This document shows positions 1 to 11,554 of a DNA stretch of 64,000 nt, piece by piece. This DNA is from Clostridium sp. CX1. Lineage in GTDB: Bacteria > Bacillota > Clostridia > Clostridiales > Clostridiaceae. The DNA is taken from the NCBI RefSeq assembly GCF_025398335.1, contig NZ_JAODOO010000012.1:1-64000 (forward strand), given 5' to 3'. The notes below the pieces were generated by a model. It searched no databases and was not told the origin of the DNA. It saw only the letters and a program-made list of their open reading frames with translations. A program made the position numbers and the translations under genes. Each line of letters begins with the position of its first letter. Position 1 is the first letter of the stretch.

Positions 1-3000
1 GTAGTATAATCCAGTTTCCTTATCATACCTATATCCACGATAACGATAAGGATTCTTATCACCTACTTTATCTACAGTGTTATCTACAGCAGATAGAACC
101 CGCCCCCAGCTGTCATAAAGATAAGTTACTACCTGAGTTCCATTACTATCAAACAGCCCTATGATATCTCCCTGACCGTTTCTTATATAATAATACTCAG
201 TTCCGTTTAAATTCATGCTTATCAGGTCATTTTCACTATCATAGGTATAGTATATCCTATCTGAACCATTATCTTCAAAGCTTACTTTATCTCCTATTAG
301 ATAATATTTTGTAGTAACTCCATTTACATTTTTCTCAATTCTGATTCCCGAATCATTATATTTAAAGCTGATATCATACCCATTACCTTTTATAGATTTT
401 AATCTTCTGCCTTCTTCCCAGGTATAACTGTAGTTATTATAAGTTAAAGGATTCCCTACGTTATCATAAGTTATTTCCTTTCCATTATAATGTGTCAGTT
501 TATCCTTCCATATAGAATCATACTGATAGCTTCCTGTAGTTACTGATGTTGTTCCAGATAAAGGTGTTTCAATCCTTTGTAGTATATTTCCCCCTGAATC
601 GTAGAGGTAATCTATAGTTTTCTGAGTTACTCCATTTTTTTCTTTTACTAATTCATTTAGTTCATTATATTGATACTCTATAACTTTTCCAGCATCAATA
701 ATTTTAGTTATATTTCCGTTGGCATCATATTCATACTCTATTTTAATATTTTTGTTTCTTATTGATTTAAGCTTATTTGTTGTTGACCCTTGGCTGATTC
801 CCTTAACATATTCATAGGAAGCTCCATAGCTGTTAAGCCCTGCATTTACTATTTTTTCAGACAACCTGCCAATGCTGTCATGCCTATACTCTACTTTGCT
901 TCTATGATACATTGCAAGTATAGAGCTTTCACTTATTATTGATGTTGGCGCATAGGTGAAATTTCTAATCAACCCATTTAAATTATAACCACCCTTTGGA
1001 TTACTTCCTACTGCGGTTTTCGCTCCTGTGAAATCCTTGAAGCTTGTTACATTTGCTGTATAAGGCTTACTATTTAAATATAAAGTACATTTTAAAACTC
1101 CACTACTACTGTCAAAAAACCATTGAAGGGCAACAAATTCCCAATTATCTGGAGTTATAGTTTCTTCTGTAGTTATAACATTTGTGAATACACCTACATT
1201 ATTTAATACTGCAAGGTTAACTTTATTGTTTCCATCCACATAAAGATTAAATAACTGGGAACTTCCTTCGTTTCCAATTATCATTCTTGAACCTGTTCCA
1301 CTGGTGTTTATCCAAGCGCTTACTGTTCCAGCTGATTTATTTATACCTAAATCATAAACAACCTTTGTTCCACTATAAGCAGCAAGTGCGTTTTTACCAC
1401 TTTCATCTCTTTGGAATACTGGTGTTTGTATATCAGGAATCGGAACCCTTCCTTTACTGCTTACTGTACTGCCATTGAAACTAAAGTATTCTATTCTCTC
1501 ATCACTTTCTGAAGGTTCTCCATAAAAAATTAATCTCTGCTTGTTATCCTTATCATATTCATACTTTGTTTCATACAAGGCTCCGCCTACTTTTTGAGTT
1601 ATCCTGTTTTCATTATTATTGCTATCATAGCCTAATCTTATATAATTTATATCATTAGTAGCAGCTTCTTCAACTCTAACTAATCTATCAGCTAAATCAT
1701 AGACATATCTATAGCTTCTGTTATTTATCTTATCTTCATGATATCCTAGGTTTCCACTGCTGTCATACTGATAGGTATATCTCTCTTTCTCGTTAAACTT
1801 TCTGCTGATAATTCTGTCTAATTCATCATACACCATGCTGACTTTTTGATTATTACCATAAATTGAACTTAGTAAATTCCCTGTAATAGGTTCAAAATTA
1901 TTTGTTATTAAAGGCTGATTTTCTACTAAAACTCTATTATTATTTCCAAAGCTGTCATACTCAAATTTATAACTAAATCCATTATGGGATATGGTTTTTA
2001 TTCTGTCACTTTCATAAGTGTAACTGTTTGCTACTGTTGTAATCCTATCATCCTGCAAAGTTCTGGTGTAGAGATCCTGTATATCATCATTACTTAAAGG
2101 ATTTCTTGAATAAGAGAAACCTTCTAGAAATCCATTTAATTGGTATAATCCGTATACATTGCTTCCAACTGCTGTTATTACTCCAGTAAAGTCTTTAAAT
2201 TCCGTTGTACTTCCAGTATAAACTCTGTCATTTATATATAAAGTACAGTTTAATACACTGCTGTGAGTTGTCTCATCTGCTACCCACTGCCATTCTAGTG
2301 CTACAAAATACCATGTGTTATTTAATATGGTTATATCACTTGCTGTAATTATATTTCTAAAAACATTACTCTTATCTATTGAACTTAAAATAATTTTATT
2401 TCCATCGTTTATATATAAATTAAATAATACTCCACTGCCTTCATTAGAAAAAATTATTCTAGTGCCGCTGCCTTTTGTATTAAACCACACTGCCATTGTT
2501 CCAGATTTTTTATCTATACCTAGATCATAGTATAATTTTGAATTTCCACGATTACTTAAAGTATATGGAGTAAATATACTATTTTCCTCCATTTGTATTG
2601 CATCAAATCTAACTTTGTTATTATCCTTTACATGGGTTCTCAGTATGACAAAAAAGCTTCTTGTACCTGCTGGAAAGGTGAAGGTTTGACTTATTCTTAC
2701 CCATTGGTTTTCTGGTATTGATTTTACGTAGTTCTGATAAGTTCCAGCTATTAATTTACCTGCTGCATCAAAACATTGAATTCCAAGCTCTGGATTTTCT
2801 GTACCTATTCTTTTAGCATATGAACTTAGAGTATAAACCTTTGGAGCTGAAAGAGCAGAAGGTAAATTTATAAATTGATAAGCTACAGAATTTGTAGCAC
2901 TTCCATTTACAACACCATCTGAGTCGTAACTTTCTAAGCAGTAACTGCCATTTACTCCGTCATACACTAATCTCCATCGTCCTGTAGAGTTATCCCAATC

Positions 3001-6000
3001 TTCTAATGCCCAAGAACTAGTAGATCCAATTCCGCCTGTACCTTCAAAGGATGAGTTTACAAGTAGATTTGTACCAGCATCAAAAGCTGCAAAAGCTGAT
3101 TTACCACCGCTATCTTTATCAAATACTGCATTTTCAGTTACAGTTTTTGTTCCTTTACTTCCTATAGTATTTGATATCAACGGAAACCTTTCAACATTTT
3201 TACTGTCAGAAGCCTCAAGAATTTTAGAAGCGTTAACTAGCCTGTTCATATTATCGTATTGATAAGATGTCTTACTTCCTTTTCCATCAGTGGTTCCTGT
3301 TAACAAGCCTTTAGCTTCATCATAATGATTAATTACAGAATCTCCTCTCTCATCTGTAATTGCCTTCATGTAGTTTCCGCTTATACTATAATTAGCTGTA
3401 GATTTTATAAATGGTGAATTAGCATCTGTTACACTGCTAACTGTTGAAGTTAAAGGATTTCCATAGCTGTCATAGGTAAAGGAATATACTACATTCTCTG
3501 CCGAAATTGCCTTCTCTATATTACGATTTTTATCGTATTTGTATTCAAATTTTCCACCTGCTGGGTTTATAGCTTTAACTAGGTCATTATTCTGATATTC
3601 AAATTTAGATTCCTTTTTTGCTAAATCTACAACTGATATTACATTTCCATTTTCATCATAAACATAGCTTACTCCAAACTCTTCTTTGTATATTTGAAAA
3701 TTGGTAAAGTAAGCTGCATTTGCATTATTGTAGTATTCTCCATATATGATTATTCTTACATAATCACTTTTAGCTACTATTTTCTCTGATACATACTGCC
3801 AATCTGTTGAATCTTCATTAAAAGAAACCAAGTACCAGTCAAGAGACTTATCTGCCTTTTCCATTCCTACTTCCAGTGAAAAACGTCTTCCTTCAATTAA
3901 AGGTACAGACTCACCTTTAGCCCAAACTGAAACTACGAAACTGTCTCCTTTTTTTCCTGAAATATTAATGCTTTGTGCCAGATATTTTGAGTTTCTAGAA
4001 GCTCCAAATATTCTATAAGCCCTTTTACCATCAATATCAATAACTTTATCATATTGATCTGACTGTGGATCTCTAGTCCAATAAATAGGCATGGGATCAC
4101 CATAGGATAGATCTGCATTTTCCACTAAGTTGTATCTATTTGCTATAGTACCTTCCTCTAGCTGAAAACAATCAAAATAGGCAGTTCCCATTTCTTCTAT
4201 GATTCCTGCTCTTGCATATACAGTATTTGATGCTGCATTATCTGGAAGGGTGAATTTAACTTCATATCTCGTCCAGTTACTTGTTCCTTGAATCATTCTT
4301 GATTCAACAGTTTGTACGATATTGCTGCTATCATAGTAGTTAACAAAAATTGCTGCACCCTTACCTCTTTCATTCTTTATATCTACAGTTTTAACGTATG
4401 CTGAAAAAACGTAACTTTTTCCCTTTGGCAGGCTAAGTCCTTGACTGTAAAACAACCTATTTGCTCCAGCAGCAATTCTATTAATTTTTAAGCTGCTTCT
4501 TCCCATATAAGATGCTTCAGTAGTAATAATACCTGAACCTACAGTACCTATTTGCTCATCAGGAATTCCCCATGAATCCAATCCCCAATCTAAATTTTGA
4601 AGTTCTACATTGTGATTTTTTAAGTAGTTTTTACTAAACTTTTGAGGTTTTGAAGCTAATGAAAGCTTATTTGAAAGGTTTTCTGTCATATATTTATAGT
4701 ATTCTGCACTGCCATCCTCATCTCTTATACTTATGGTATTTCCGTAATCATTAAATTGGTATATACTATTTCTCCTTCTTCCATCAGGGAAAATAGTAGT
4801 GAAAGTACTTGTATTATACCTATAGTCAATACTTAAATTTCCTCCTAATGCTCCATCTGTTCCAATTTCTTGTATTTGTTTTACTCTGTAAGGTGGTTGA
4901 GTGTTATAATTATAAGTTACATTATACTTATCATAGTTTCTTACATTTGTAAGATTATTGCTATTATCATAAGTGAAAATAGTATAGTTTCCATCTGGAT
5001 AGGTAATTTGAGATAACTGTGCTCCGTTATAGGCAAAGCTTGTTCTACTACCATCCGGTTCTATTATACCTACAAGATATCCATTGCTTAATACATCTAA
5101 AATTGTTACTCTTCCAGCTCCATCAGTAATTTTCTTTAATATAATTCCATCATAGCTGAGAGTTATAGAATTTCCGTTTTTATCTTTAATTTTATATAGA
5201 TATCCTCCAGGTACAAACTCAAGAACTCCTCCATCTTTATCTTTTATAGTATAGCTTCCATCTGATCCCTTAGTAAAAGTTAAGTCTGTACCCATATACT
5301 GTTTATAAGTTCCCGATGAACTTTCATAGTAAAAATAATGTTTAGTTCCGTCTTCATCTGTATATACATACCATTGATTGCCTCCAATAGTCTTAGGTTC
5401 TACTCTTTGACTTAGGTTTAATCTCCATCCATAACCATAGTTACTTGTAATACTTCTATCATTACTGTTATATACGTGATTTAAAGTAAGAGGCATCCTG
5501 CTACCTGTCATAGTTAAATCATTATGAATAAATATCACATTCCCATTAAAATCATTAACATAGCCTGTGCCAGCTCTACCTAAATCCTGGCTGTGGTAAG
5601 TCCAGTAATTTTCTAAACCTGAATTATTAACGTATTCTATTCTTATCCTCGGTCTGCCCTTCATATACAATTCAGTTGAATCTGAGGAAATAAACTCGTT
5701 ATAACCTATATTTTCATCACTATTTTTTAACAACACCCCATAGTTATTACCTGTACTACTCCACTCTTTTACCATTTCAGTTATATCCCAGTCAAATAAT
5801 GCTCCTTCTTCTCCCTGTATAAATTTATAATCTGAAATCTTCTCTTCATAAGAAGGTTTATTATTCCAAGTAGCAGAATCTGAACTCCAAGGAGTTGTTA
5901 TCTTATGCACATTAATTTGTTGTGATTCATAATTGGTAGTAAGTAAATTTAGATAAAGAGCAGCGTTAGTAATCATATCACCGGTTGTTAGCTCACTTGG

Positions 6001-6462
6001 CAGTGTAAATTTTATAAGACTTCTAGTGGTTCCTGAATAAATTCCTTTACCAACTCCGAGACGGTCTGCATACTTTCTTGGCTCACTTGCTATGCCTGAA
6101 CCTATAAAGGTATCTTCAATGCTTTTAACCTCTAGAGATGTACCAATAGAAGGGTCAATTATAATTGGGTACTTTCTATTTTTACTATTTAACCAACCAT
6201 TATTAGGAATCCATGATAATACATAATTTTTCTTTTCCTGAGCAAGAGTTACTGTAACTTCTCTATTTATCTCTCCATTTCCATCATACATAAATGGAGG
6301 GTCAATCTTAAATACAGCAATTGATGAATCTTTTTCATCGTAAAATATTATTGAATAATCCTGTTGAAGCTTTGGGACTAAGTTTTTTACACTCAAATTA
6401 AAAGTAAATATCTGAATTTGATGATTTGTCAATACCCCAAGATATTTCGTATTTATCTTTCT
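1..6462 (-). CDS. Giant YD-repeat/RHS protein with LamG and CBM-like domains; 3' end beyond window, 5' end decayed
   Basis: One frame stays open without a stop from 6462 down to base 1 (about 2150 codons); I checked every codon triplet. From N to C it shows a DNRLRE-like wall domain (about 6290-5900), YD repeats (about 5300-4600), carbohydrate-binding-like beta domains (4600-3700), YD repeats (3650-3200), another such domain (3100-2600), a LamG-like domain (2580-2120), YD repeats, a second LamG-like domain (1440-930) and more YD repeats. It ends at the edge with YRYRGYRYDKETGLYY, the RHS core motif. In the family this motif marks the junction to a variable C-terminal toxin, so the toxin and any immunity gene would lie left of base 1. 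No good start with a ribosome binding site exists; the first ATG in frame is at 6291. The missing signal peptide suggests the copy may not be secreted. Confidence 0.85.
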
Positions 6463-6565
6463 TTATAGTTACTAATTTCTTATTCTTAACCTTTTTAGCA
6501 ATCTTAATTTTAATGTCATTCTCCTTATTTTCAAACACATCATTATTTTCTTCATCTTTTCCATG
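6398..6565 (-). pseudogene. Decayed 5' remnant of the RHS gene, in another frame
   Basis: A second minus-strand frame holds about 55 codons including KKLVTIKKDKYEISWGI, which resembles the wall-proximal N-terminal part of clostridial YD-repeat proteins. It has no ATG, is closed by TAA directly upstream (6566-6568) and ends at TAA 6398-6400. The main frame takes over below 6462. In intact relatives, as I recall them, tens of residues separate this stretch from the sequence resembling FNLSVKNL that follows here, so an out-of-frame internal deletion plus loss of the signal-peptide region is inferred. Confidence 0.6.
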
Positions 6566-6665
6566 TTAGCAAAAAATATATTTGTATTTTTTTCCTTTAT
6601 ACCCTTTTAAAATCTACAGTAAAAGTTTATAATTTTCTGTAAACCACATGTTTAAGGAGGCTAAA

Positions 6666-9600
6666 ATGAACACATTATCCTTTGTTGAAATCTACAACAA
6701 AATAATAAGAAGACTAACCAGTATAAAGTGGCTCCAAAAATGGGGAATAGAAAAAAAACTAATAGATAACTACATTAGAAATAAAGAGTTTACAGATAAC
6801 CTAAAGCTGCTTTTAGAGGATAAGGACTTTTCTGGAGAAAGGACCTTAGTTCTATGCAAAGAATTGCTAGATGAGCTAGCCAAAAATGAAGCCCCTGATA
6901 ACTGGCTTAACTATATATATCAATATGTACTTAATAAAAATTTTCCTGAAACAACTTCTATAGAACTTAAGGATAACTTAAAGGGTCCCTGTGAACTTTA
7001 CCTTAGAATATTTCGAGTATTATGCGAGGCTCAGAAAAATTCTTGGGATGAAAGCTGGCAAAGCCGCTATCCAATGAATTTTCTATCCTTAGAGGAGGAA
7101 AATGAATTAGAACATCCCGATGAATATAGGAGATTCATAAAGGCCTTTTATGATAACTATACCTATGAAATGATGAAAATTAACGGAGAGTTAACAGGCT
7201 ATAACACTTTAGACCATGTATGCGGTGTTCACTATTTATCACTGTTTTTAGCTAGACAGCTAAAACTTCTAAAGCTTCCTGTGGACCTAGGAAGAGTTTC
7301 TGGTGCGGCAGCAGGACATGATATAGGAAAATATGGCTGCAAAGGTGTTGAACTTAAAAGAGTGCCTCACTTGCACTACTATTACACTGACCAATGGTTC
7401 CAAAAGTGCGGTATAAACTATATTAGAAATATTGCATTAAATCACTCTACCTGGGATTTAGAGCTTGAAAACCTATCTATAGAATCCTTACTTTTGATTT
7501 ATTCTGACTTTAGAGTAAAAAACGAAACTGTAAATGGAATTGCTGAGATGAAACTTTTTTCTCTAGAGGATTCCTTTTATGTTATCCTAAATAAACTTGA
7601 AAATGTAGATACTAAAAAGTCTAACAGATACAAAAGGGTATACGCCAAATTAAAGGATTTTGAAAACTTTCTCTTGGACCTTGGGGTAGATGTAGAACCT
7701 AAAATTAAATTTAATCTTATAAAAAAAGCTAAACGAAACTACACTTTATTACAGGGTAATGATATAGTTAAAAACTTAAAATTTCTTTCTATAAAACACA
7801 ATATTAATGTAATGTATCAGCTACGTGATGAATATTCTCTTGAATCTATACTAGAGCAAGCAAGAAGTGAAACCGATTGGAAAAACCTAAGAGAATATAT
7901 TAGGATTTTTCAAGAGTACTCCACTTATCTAACCCAGCAGCAAAAACTTCAAACTATTAAGTTCTTGTACGAAAATTTAACTCATACTGAAGATGATATA
8001 AGAAGGCACTGTGCGGAGCTTATCGGAAACCTAATTGCTATTTATGATGAAGATTACAGAAAGGAAATTCCGGAAAACGTTAAACTTCCTTCTCCTGATG
8101 CAAATAGCTTAGATCTACTAAAGGAATACTTTAACCTTATGCTATGTCCTGGACATAAAGTTATTCCTTCCCATAGGTTTAATATAGGATACAGCATTAG
8201 TATAATGGTAAATTCTCTATTTAATAGCAGCAAAAGCTCCTATATAAAATACTATAGGGATGCAGTTATAGATTATTATAGTAATGAAAGTTATAAAACT
8301 ACTGATTGTGAACTATTTTTACTAGAAACTGCTAAGTATGTACCACTAGAGCCTTATGAAGATAACCTCCAGTTAATTTTTACTTATGTTTTTTCTAGAC
8401 TCAAGAAACGAAGCAGTATATTGAGATTGCAAGCTTTGGAAACTACCTTATTGATAATTAATAAGCTTCCTAGTAACCATGAGTTCATAGAAAAACTTAA
8501 AAATCACTTTGCCTTAATTACTTCGAAAAGTAAAATACCTGCAGAAAACCTTTTGCTGCTTAAGATTAATACTGCCTTAGATATAGCTATAAATATAGAC
8601 GCCTTTAAACATTATTGCCAGCTAACTAAAAAGACCGTTTCAGATATATACTTAAGTAATTTAAAAACTGCAACAGACTGGATAAGAAAAAGGAACCAGA
8701 TAGAACTGCTTTTAGACGATGCATACCATAATCATCAGTCCAGTAGACTTCATACTACTATTCACTTTTGCAACTTGCTAAAAGTAAGTGCAGTAGAAAG
8801 TGTCAGAAACAGAGCTGGCAGTGCTGTTTTGGAGTTAATGCCTCAGCTTACCTTAGCAGAGAGAAATGAGGTAGCGGTAGAATTAATGAGGGCCCTTGAA
8901 ATTGAAGGAAACAAATTTACAGAGTATATTCCAAGATACGCTGGACAGTCAATTTTATGGCTTCAGCCTAAAGAGCTAGATGAAGTTATTGACGATTGTA
9001 TACTAAAAATCAAAACCTCAAATATAAACCTAAAGTCTTTAATTCTTAAAACTATAGGAATTACTCTATCCAATTATGAATGCTATAGTACTAGGTTTGA
9101 AGAAAGTGAAACATCTTATTTAAGCAGACTTAAGAAGATGTTAGGCATTCTCTTAAATGGCCTTGGAAACTATGAATCTCAAGTGAAGCAGTCTGCCTTT
9201 AGCGTAATAGGAAAAGATATATTTGGTGTATCTAATTTAAACTTAGATAGAAAGGAATTTATCTTTAAACTAATAGCCAAAAAAGTACTTACCCTTATTA
9301 CAGCTAACGATAATGAAGAGCTTTTATTTCTCACAAGATCTGCTAGCTTAAATTATTTTTATAGGTTTATTTCTGATTTTATGTTTTTCCATGGTGATAT
9401 CAATATAGAAGTGCCTTCTAAAATAGCCTTCTTCCCTGGAACCTTTGATCCTTTCTCCTTAAGCCATAAGCAAATTGCAAAATATGTAGAAAGTCTTGGC
9501 TTTGAAGTCTACTTGGCAGTAGATGAATTTTCCTGGTCCAAAAAAACTCTGCCAAGTCTTCTTAGGAGAAATATAGTAAATATGTCTATTTCCGATGAAC

Positions 9601-11525
9601 TTAATATATATATATACCCAGACATATATCCCATAAATATAGCAAATGTAGAGGACTTGAAATGCTTAAGAGAGAGCTTTCCAAATTCTGAAGTATATAT
9701 TGCAGTAGGCAGTGACGTGGTAGCTAATGCTTCCAGCTACAGGATGGTTAAGAGTGAAAACTCTATTCACAGCTTCTCTCATATAGTTTTTGAAAGAGGT
9801 AAGAATAAAAAGTTTGAAACTTCTGTTAAAAATATAGATGGAGATGTTTTAGTATTAACTCTATCCTCTAGATATTCAGAAATAAGCTCTACCCAGATAA
9901 GGAGTTATATTGATGATAACAGAGACATTTCTAGTCTCATAGACCCTATGTCTCAACAATATATCTATGAAAATGGTTTTTATCAAAGGGAAGCTCAGGA
10001 TAAATATACAATTAAATCTTTATCTCTTGACATTGAGATTGCAGAAGACTTTACGGAAGATACAGTAGATAAAATCACAACGCTGCTTCCTGAACTAAGT
10101 AATAGCTTTAAAAGGACTTTAAAAGAAATATCTTTAAAACCATCTCCAAGGATAGTATTTTTAAAGAATGTAATTAACAATCAAATTTTAGGTTTCTCTG
10201 TTTGCCACTGGATACGTTCCTCTATGCTCTACGATGAGTTTAAAAACTCCTCTGTTTCACAGTATATCCGTGAAAACAGTGTTGGAAGGATAATTTTAAT
10301 TGACGGTATTTACGTAAAAAATGTAGATAAAGCTAAAGAATATGAGGAACTGCTTTTAAATGAAACTCTATCCCTTTGCGTGTCTAAAGACTATGAGTAT
10401 GCTATCTATAGAAATCTTTTGGGCAGTAGCTATAATTCAGAAGCAATCTATAACTCATTGACGCTTCATGGCTTTGTAAAAGTACCATTTTGTGATGAAA
10501 CCACTCCCGTTTATGCTGTTAACATGAGTACTCCTTGCATATTAAATTTAGACATACAAAATATTATTAAAGAGCCTTTTAGAAGTGATCCTAGGGTGAA
10601 AATGGTTTTAGGTAATTCCAGAAGAAAGCTTTTAGAAGCGTTGACAAAGCTTTATCCCGGTGAATTGATTTTATCCTTTGATGTAAACTTTGTTTACCAA
10701 TCAATGATAAGAAAAATATGCAGTGAAAATAAAGTACCTACAGAAACCTCAGAGCCAAAGAAACTAGGCAACGCTATGTGTGTACCTTACGGAGATATAC
10801 TTGATAGGTATGTAATACCTAACACTGTTACTAAAGCACTGCATACAGAAAAATTGTTTTATCCTGATATGAAGAAGTTTAAAATTGCTGAGTTTCCTCA
10901 TTATCTAGATTTGAAAACCCAGGTTAGAATGATAAATTCCTTTAGGCGACCGGTTATACTTGTAGATAATCTTCTTCATAAAGGCTATAGAATAAAGGCC
11001 TTAGACCCTATTTTAAAAAATGAAAATGTAAAGATACAAAAGATAATAGTTGGAGTTCTTTCAGGACGAGGAAAAGATTTAATGGATATGCAAAACAGAA
11101 ACGTAGATGCAGTGTATTTTATTCCAAGACTGAAAATATGGTTTAATGAGAATTCCTTATATCCCTTTATAGGGGGAGACGCTATATGGCGTGGTGCTTA
11201 CCCTGAACGTAACCTGCTGCCTTCTATTAATTTAATTTTGCCTTATACTTATCCATCCTTTATAAGAAATGCTTCTAAGTCGGCAATATACAATTTATCT
11301 AAAACCTGTATAGAAAATGCCATTGATATACTAAAGGTTATAGAGGATGAATACCATGTGATACATGAAAAAAACCTAAACTTGCATTCCCTAGGTCAAG
11401 TGTTTACTATTCCAAGATGTGCTGACTTAGGCGAAAACGTAGACTATAATTTAAATTTAAGTGCATCTAGCTATTTAAAGAATGACTTAGAGCTTTTAAT
11501 GAGGCTAAATAACGCCTTCCAATAA
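6666..11525 (+). CDS. Multidomain HD / helical-repeat / NadD-like / GNAT-like / PRTase-like protein
   Basis: The protein has 1619 residues. I chose ATG 6666 because AAGGAGG lies at 6654-6660; the in-frame ATG at 6648 is upstream of that site. Domains: an HD phosphohydrolase (H184, H218-D219, H260, D281); a long helical-repeat region (about 380-900); a NadD-like adenylyltransferase (about 918-1100) with GTFDPFSLSH and a second motif ISSTQIRSYI; a GNAT-like region (about 1115-1290); and a C-terminal part with VILVDNLLHKGYRI near 1429, which looks like the PRPP loop of type I phosphoribosyltransferases. The usual HxGH of NadD is SLSH here, so catalysis is uncertain. It is the first gene of a three-gene operon (29 nt to the next). 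Nucleotide or NAD-related metabolism is an inference; GNAT and PRTase assignments are the least certain. Confidence 0.75.
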   Translation: MNTLSFVEIYNKIIRRLTSIKWLQKWGIEKKLIDNYIRNKEFTDNLKLLLEDKDFSGERTLVLCKELLDELAKNEAPDNWLNYIYQYVLNKNFPETTSIELKDNLKGPCELYLRIFRVLCEAQKNSWDESWQSRYPMNFLSLEEENELEHPDEYRRFIKAFYDNYTYEMMKINGELTGYNTLDHVCGVHYLSLFLARQLKLLKLPVDLGRVSGAAAGHDIGKYGCKGVELKRVPHLHYYYTDQWFQKCGINYIRNIALNHSTWDLELENLSIESLLLIYSDFRVKNETVNGIAEMKLFSLEDSFYVILNKLENVDTKKSNRYKRVYAKLKDFENFLLDLGVDVEPKIKFNLIKKAKRNYTLLQGNDIVKNLKFLSIKHNINVMYQLRDEYSLESILEQARSETDWKNLREYIRIFQEYSTYLTQQQKLQTIKFLYENLTHTEDDIRRHCAELIGNLIAIYDEDYRKEIPENVKLPSPDANSLDLLKEYFNLMLCPGHKVIPSHRFNIGYSISIMVNSLFNSSKSSYIKYYRDAVIDYYSNESYKTTDCELFLLETAKYVPLEPYEDNLQLIFTYVFSRLKKRSSILRLQALETTLLIINKLPSNHEFIEKLKNHFALITSKSKIPAENLLLLKINTALDIAINIDAFKHYCQLTKKTVSDIYLSNLKTATDWIRKRNQIELLLDDAYHNHQSSRLHTTIHFCNLLKVSAVESVRNRAGSAVLELMPQLTLAERNEVAVELMRALEIEGNKFTEYIPRYAGQSILWLQPKELDEVIDDCILKIKTSNINLKSLILKTIGITLSNYECYSTRFEESETSYLSRLKKMLGILLNGLGNYESQVKQSAFSVIGKDIFGVSNLNLDRKEFIFKLIAKKVLTLITANDNEELLFLTRSASLNYFYRFISDFMFFHGDINIEVPSKIAFFPGTFDPFSLSHKQIAKYVESLGFEVYLAVDEFSWSKKTLPSLLRRNIVNMSISDELNIYIYPDIYPINIANVEDLKCLRESFPNSEVYIAVGSDVVANASSYRMVKSENSIHSFSHIVFERGKNKKFETSVKNIDGDVLVLTLSSRYSEISSTQIRSYIDDNRDISSLIDPMSQQYIYENGFYQREAQDKYTIKSLSLDIEIAEDFTEDTVDKITTLLPELSNSFKRTLKEISLKPSPRIVFLKNVINNQILGFSVCHWIRSSMLYDEFKNSSVSQYIRENSVGRIILIDGIYVKNVDKAKEYEELLLNETLSLCVSKDYEYAIYRNLLGSSYNSEAIYNSLTLHGFVKVPFCDETTPVYAVNMSTPCILNLDIQNIIKEPFRSDPRVKMVLGNSRRKLLEALTKLYPGELILSFDVNFVYQSMIRKICSENKVPTETSEPKKLGNAMCVPYGDILDRYVIPNTVTKALHTEKLFYPDMKKFKIAEFPHYLDLKTQVRMINSFRRPVILVDNLLHKGYRIKALDPILKNENVKIQKIIVGVLSGRGKDLMDMQNRNVDAVYFIPRLKIWFNENSLYPFIGGDAIWRGAYPERNLLPSINLILPYTYPSFIRNASKSAIYNLSKTCIENAIDILKVIEDEYHVIHEKNLNLHSLGQVFTIPRCADLGENVDYNLNLSASSYLKNDLELLMRLNNAFQ

Positions 11526-11554
11526 TAAGACAAAAGGGAAAGGACTGTTATATT

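Noticed and set aside
1287-4118. Short ORFs inside the RHS region (1287-1478, 2315-2530, 3933-4118)
   Set aside because: They are shadows in other frames of the long minus-strand RHS frame, which is open throughout.
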